A stretch of DNA of 64,000 nucleotides from Anaerolineae bacterium (lineage in GTDB: Bacteria; Chloroflexota; Anaerolineae; Aggregatilineales; J027). Below the pieces are notes generated by a model. That model was not told the origin of the DNA. It worked only from the letters and a program-made list of their open reading frames with translations, and searched no databases. Positions 61,810 to 64,000 of the stretch are shown in pieces. Numbering within the stretch: the stretch's first letter is position 1; each line of letters opens with the position of its first letter. The stretch is taken from assembly GCA_019913005.1 (NCBI GenBank), contig JAIOHL010000169.1, positions 1 to 64,000 of the forward strand, given 5' to 3'. The position numbers were made by a program, and so were the translations under genes.

Positions 61810-62285
61810 CAAAAAAATCTGGTTTAGCTGATAGCCCATTCTTTAAACCTGTGACCCCAGTGCAGGAGGTGTATTCGTCCCCCGAAGTTTTGCCGCCTTT
61901 ACCCGATGTAAACAATTCTCTTGCGACTGTTATTCCTTCCGCAAGCCAATCTCAAGATGGGCAAAAAGCAAGATTGCAAGCAAGCAAGATTGCAAGAACG
62001 CCACCCAGCAAGAACATGGCCTTTCTTTCAAGCAAGAATGCAAGAATGCAAGATTTTATTGGAACTTTGCTGGCACTGAAGAACACCAAAAACACCAATT
62101 TTCGGTATCCACCAGAGTTGCTCGAAAAAATTGATGACTTGGAATACGAGGTCAAGAAGCGCACCGGGAAGAAGTTAAAAACAACGGATGTTTTGGTGTG
62201 TGCGGTTGGGTATTTGATTTGGGATTATGAACAGCATGGCACAGATAGTATCTTGGAGCGAAATTTGGTTCAGTCAGAACTCTAA
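61806..62285 (+). CDS. ParB-position protein overlapping a repeat array
   Basis: 159 residues. No recognisable ParB domain. The first 75 residues are polar and low in complexity; part of them (residues about 55-83, ARLQASKIARTPPSK and SSKNARMQDF) is encoded by the GCAAGA repeats. The last 80 residues (FRYPPELLEKIDDLEYEVKKRTGKKLKTTDVLVCAVGYLIWDYE) look like an RHH or similar DNA-binding unit. Position after parA makes a centromere-binding role likely. The coding region apparently contains its own binding site. Confidence 0.65.
   Translation: MTKKSGLADSPFFKPVTPVQEVYSSPEVLPPLPDVNNSLATVIPSASQSQDGQKARLQASKIARTPPSKNMAFLSSKNARMQDFIGTLLALKNTKNTNFRYPPELLEKIDDLEYEVKKRTGKKLKTTDVLVCAVGYLIWDYEQHGTDSILERNLVQSEL
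61968..62056. repeat. Iteron-like GCAAGA repeat array (parS or origin candidate), first block
   Basis: The hexamer gcaaga or close variants recur many times; gcaagattgcaag occurs at 61968-61980 and again at 61984-61996. A 33-base unit at 61982-62014 returns at 62294-62326 with one change. Short spaced direct repeats beside parA are typical of plasmid centromeres or origins. Confidence 0.75.
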
Positions 62286-62293
62286 ATGCAAGA

Positions 62294-62342
62294 AAGCAAG
62301 ATTGCAAGAACGCCACCGAGCAAGAATGCCGCAATTCTTGCT
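62294..62342. repeat. Second repeat block and hairpin after the ParB-position gene
   Basis: 62294-62326 repeats 61982-62014 at 32 of 33 bases. It runs into a perfect 9-bp inverted repeat (agcaagaat 62319-62327, attcttgct 62334-62342) with a 6-base loop, followed by more inverted copies (cttgctggcaag). The rest of 62343-62745 has no convincing gene; it holds small hairpins and the terminator at 62662. Confidence 0.75.
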
Positions 62343-62661
62343 CTCTTGCTGGCAAGATTTTAGCCCCTTGCAGCCATCCTTTTTCCGTGTCTTAAATAAC
62401 TCGCTATTCCGCGTAAAGCGGGAAGTGGCACGCTACCGTTGCGGCGCAGGGGCAACGGCCTAGACCGTCTCTTAAAAACCTACACTGGCAAACTGTTTCT
62501 TGAAAGGTGACTTTCAGGATAAGCAGGTCGAAAACCTGTCGAAGACACTTCAGGCGAACCAGAAGCTGACCTTGGCGATTTAAAAATCACGAAGCGCCAG
62601 CTTCGCCTAAGACATGCACAGGAGGGAAGAATAGAAACGCGGGCAGGGGAGGAGTTCACTT

Positions 62662-62680
62662 AAAAAGGCAGAGCCTTTTT
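62662..62680 (-). terminator. Terminator of the SH3/Excalibur gene
   Basis: aaaaaggc (62662-62669) and gccttttt (62673-62680) form a perfect 8-bp stem with loop aga, 65 bases after the stop. It reads as a terminator in both directions. Confidence 0.65.
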
Positions 62681-62745
62681 ATAAGGTAAAGGTTGTCGTG
62701 CCTAAAATCACCCTGCCCAAAAACCACTAGAGGAAACGAATCAAC

Positions 62746-63285
62746 TCACGGCAGACTCTCACAGGCGACGCCATCATTATCGCCATCTAAACGGTGAATA
62801 TCGCCGCGACCTTGACCAATGCAGTAGCTGAAACAGCTTTGGGCTTGAGATTGAGTAGAGAAGTTGGGGCAATTGAGGCTGTTGGATGAACAACTGCATA
62901 CGGCAGAACTAGAGGAACTGCTAGAACTAGTTCCAGAGGATGTGTTGCTTGACGACGTACTACCACCCGTAGTTGCAGAAGTGGGGGCTGTCGTGGAGGC
63001 CAATTTGCTATGCACATACACGGTTTGCCCATCATAGTCCACAGTTAGCCAAGTAGTGCTACCCTGAAAACGTGAGCCTTCGGTTGTGCCTGTTACTTGA
63101 ATAGCCGTTCCTTTTGAAAATTTGGTGACGACACGGCAGCTAGTTTGAGCGCAACTACGGGCATTGGCTGTTGCGGCAGTGATATAGTATGTTGTACTCG
63201 ATTGGGCGCGGGTAGAGGTGTTCGGAGAGATGGCAATGGTCAAGATTAAAACCAGAATTCCGACAATGAGAATTTTTCTCAACAT
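62746..63285 (-). CDS. Secreted SH3b-Excalibur protein
   Basis: 179 residues. Signal peptide (ILIVGILVLILTIAISPNTSTRAQS), then an SH3b domain at about 30-95 (YYITAATANARSCAQTSCRVVTKFSKGTAIQVTG; WLTVDYDGQTVYVHS), a Ser/Thr/Gly linker at about 98-130, and a C-terminal Excalibur-type calcium-binding motif (DGDNDGVACE). Four Cys in the last part could form disulfides. It is an extracellular, probably wall-binding cargo protein of the outer element, on the strand opposite to the par genes. Confidence 0.8.
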   Translation of the reverse strand: MLRKILIVGILVLILTIAISPNTSTRAQSSTTYYITAATANARSCAQTSCRVVTKFSKGTAIQVTGTTEGSRFQGSTTWLTVDYDGQTVYVHSKLASTTAPTSATTGGSTSSSNTSSGTSSSSSSSSAVCSCSSNSLNCPNFSTQSQAQSCFSYCIGQGRGDIHRLDGDNDGVACESLP

Positions 63286-63399
63286 GTTTGATGTTTGCTC
63301 CCAGAGAGAATTGATGCAAGAACAGAAGTTATCTTTAGAATACTGCCATTATTAGTTTATGGAACATTTTTGCAAGGTATTTTAGGAGAAAATTCAGAA

Positions 63400-64000
63400 A
63401 TGGGGGAACAATTATCTACCAAACCACTACTTGATCCAATCATGCTAGAGGCATTTCGCACCTTATTTTTTCCACGCACAGACATATACGCCGAACAATT
63501 AGAAGCCCGTTATGTGTACCGAGAACTACCCGTGACGCTCGATTTGCTCAAACAACACCTACATGGTGATCTGACACTTGGCACGTATGCCCTGAGTATC
63601 GAGAACACCGCGAACTGGATAGCAATAGACGCCGATCAAGACGATCTTTGGCAAGTCCTGATTGCTTTTGCCCTGACAAGCGCCTTACCGCTTTATCTGG
63701 AACAGAGTAGAAGAGGTGGGCATGTGTGGTCATTTTTTAGTGAGCCTGTGACAGGGAAGGATGCCCGTCGCTTTGCAAAATCACTTCTCATGCAGGCAGG
63801 TTTCGACCCGTCTTCTCAACAGCAGCGCAAAATAGAGATTTATCCCAAGCAAGAGCATCTTGAAACAGGCAAACCCGGTTCCCTCATTCGCTTGCCGCTT
63901 GGCTTTCACCGCCGCGTCAAGGTGGCAGGTCAACCGGGGAAGCGGTTTGGCTTTCAGACACCGGAGGGAGTGCCGTTAGCGCCGACCATTCGAGAACAAT
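63400..64000 (+). CDS. TOTE-type archaeo-eukaryotic primase domain protein (5' part)
   Basis: 200 residues from the ATG at 63400, with taggaga upstream; the frame is still open at the window edge. The primase hhhDhD motif is WIAIDAD with Asp77 and Asp79, and the second-motif His is His108 in RRGGHVWSFF, the form seen in the AEP domain of TOTE conflict systems and related mobile-element primases. It could prime replication of the outer element or belong to a conflict system; the missing C-terminal part (helicase, nuclease) will decide. Confidence 0.8.
   Translation, partial: MGEQLSTKPLLDPIMLEAFRTLFFPRTDIYAEQLEARYVYRELPVTLDLLKQHLHGDLTLGTYALSIENTANWIAIDADQDDLWQVLIAFALTSALPLYLEQSRRGGHVWSFFSEPVTGKDARRFAKSLLMQAGFDPSSQQQRKIEIYPKQEHLETGKPGSLIRLPLGFHRRVKVAGQPGKRFGFQTPEGVPLAPTIREQ

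Larger units (their letters stand above)
31757..64000. mobile_element. Outer element interrupting comM (left end; right end outside the window)
   Basis: From about 31757 chromosomal genes are replaced by plasmid/ICE-type genes: two TraD-like ATPases, a replication-relaxation protein, a sigma-like protein, RHH, ParA, a ParB-position gene with iteron-like repeats and a TOTE-type primase. Base composition of the outer genes stays close to the chromosome. The left limit is set by loss of ComM homology; no integrase or target duplication of this element is visible, and a nested element occupies 34204-57256. A plasmid integrated by recombination, or an assembly join, are alternatives. Confidence 0.65.

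Noticed and set aside
61968-62056. Possible CRISPR array in the GCAAGA repeats
   Set aside because: Repeats are short, irregularly spaced, lie inside a gene and have no cas genes nearby. An iteron or centromere is the better reading.
62227-62463. 78-residue ORF downstream of the ParB-position gene
   Set aside because: Its sequence is mostly the translated repeat array and it overlaps the preceding gene without a ribosome site.

Overview
The window looks like a chromosomal contig of a Chloroflexota bacterium (probably Anaerolineae-related). The evidence is a mid-GC backbone carrying a complete bacterial CODH/acetyl-CoA synthase cluster, RbsB-type sugar uptake genes, secreted proteins with Thr/Pro-rich linkers, and Gram-positive-like small genes. 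The species cannot be fixed from sequence alone. No tRNA, rRNA or CRISPR array was seen.

Region 1 (1-5.5 kb) is a sugar operon: the end of an RbsB-type binding protein, an RbsD/FucU mutarotase, a transketolase split into N and C subunits, an FGGY kinase and a xylose-isomerase-like TIM barrel. This gene set fits the transketolase route of D-apiose catabolism. Region 2 (5.6-8.2 kb) has a secreted protein of unknown function and a MetE-like zinc methyltransferase. Region 3 (8.4-23.1 kb) is the carbonyl/methyl branch of the Wood-Ljungdahl pathway in one co-directional run: an HMA-like small protein, CooS/AcsA, AcsB, a CBS protein, AcsD, AcsC, the corrinoid activator RACo, AcsE, a fused MetV-MetF reductase, two CooC-type maturation ATPases and alanine dehydrogenase. 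Region 4 (23.2-31.8 kb) has ordinary chromosomal genes plus one AT-rich AAA/STAND-like ATPase that looks imported.

Region 5 (31.76 kb to the right edge) is accessory DNA. A comM (Mg-chelatase-like) gene is cut off inside a conserved motif, and an outer element begins there. The outer element has two TraD/VirD4-like ATPases, a replication-relaxation protein, a sigma-like protein, a ribbon-helix-helix protein, ParA, a ParB-position protein with an iteron-like repeat array, a secreted SH3/Excalibur protein and a TOTE-type primase that runs off the window.

Region 6 (34.2-57.25 kb) is a second, more AT-rich element of about 23.05 kb nested inside the outer one. It has a large serine recombinase at its left end and a 7-bp shared core (agatggg) at both ends. 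Joining the ends in silico restores both a shorter recombinase and a host ORF. It carries a minimal conjugative type IV secretion system (pilin, VirB6, PrgI/VirB3, VirB4 in two parts, M23 hydrolase, coupling ATPase), an ABC/MacB exporter and a complete diversity-generating retroelement: Avd, template repeat, reverse transcriptase and a 1539-residue anchored surface protein containing the variable repeat. TR and VR differ at 17 positions within the repeat core, all adenines in TR, plus one C/T at the edge. Gene style resembles elements of Patescibacteria (CPR), so the main discovery is a conjugative element carrying a DGR, apparently of CPR type, integrated in a Chloroflexota element.
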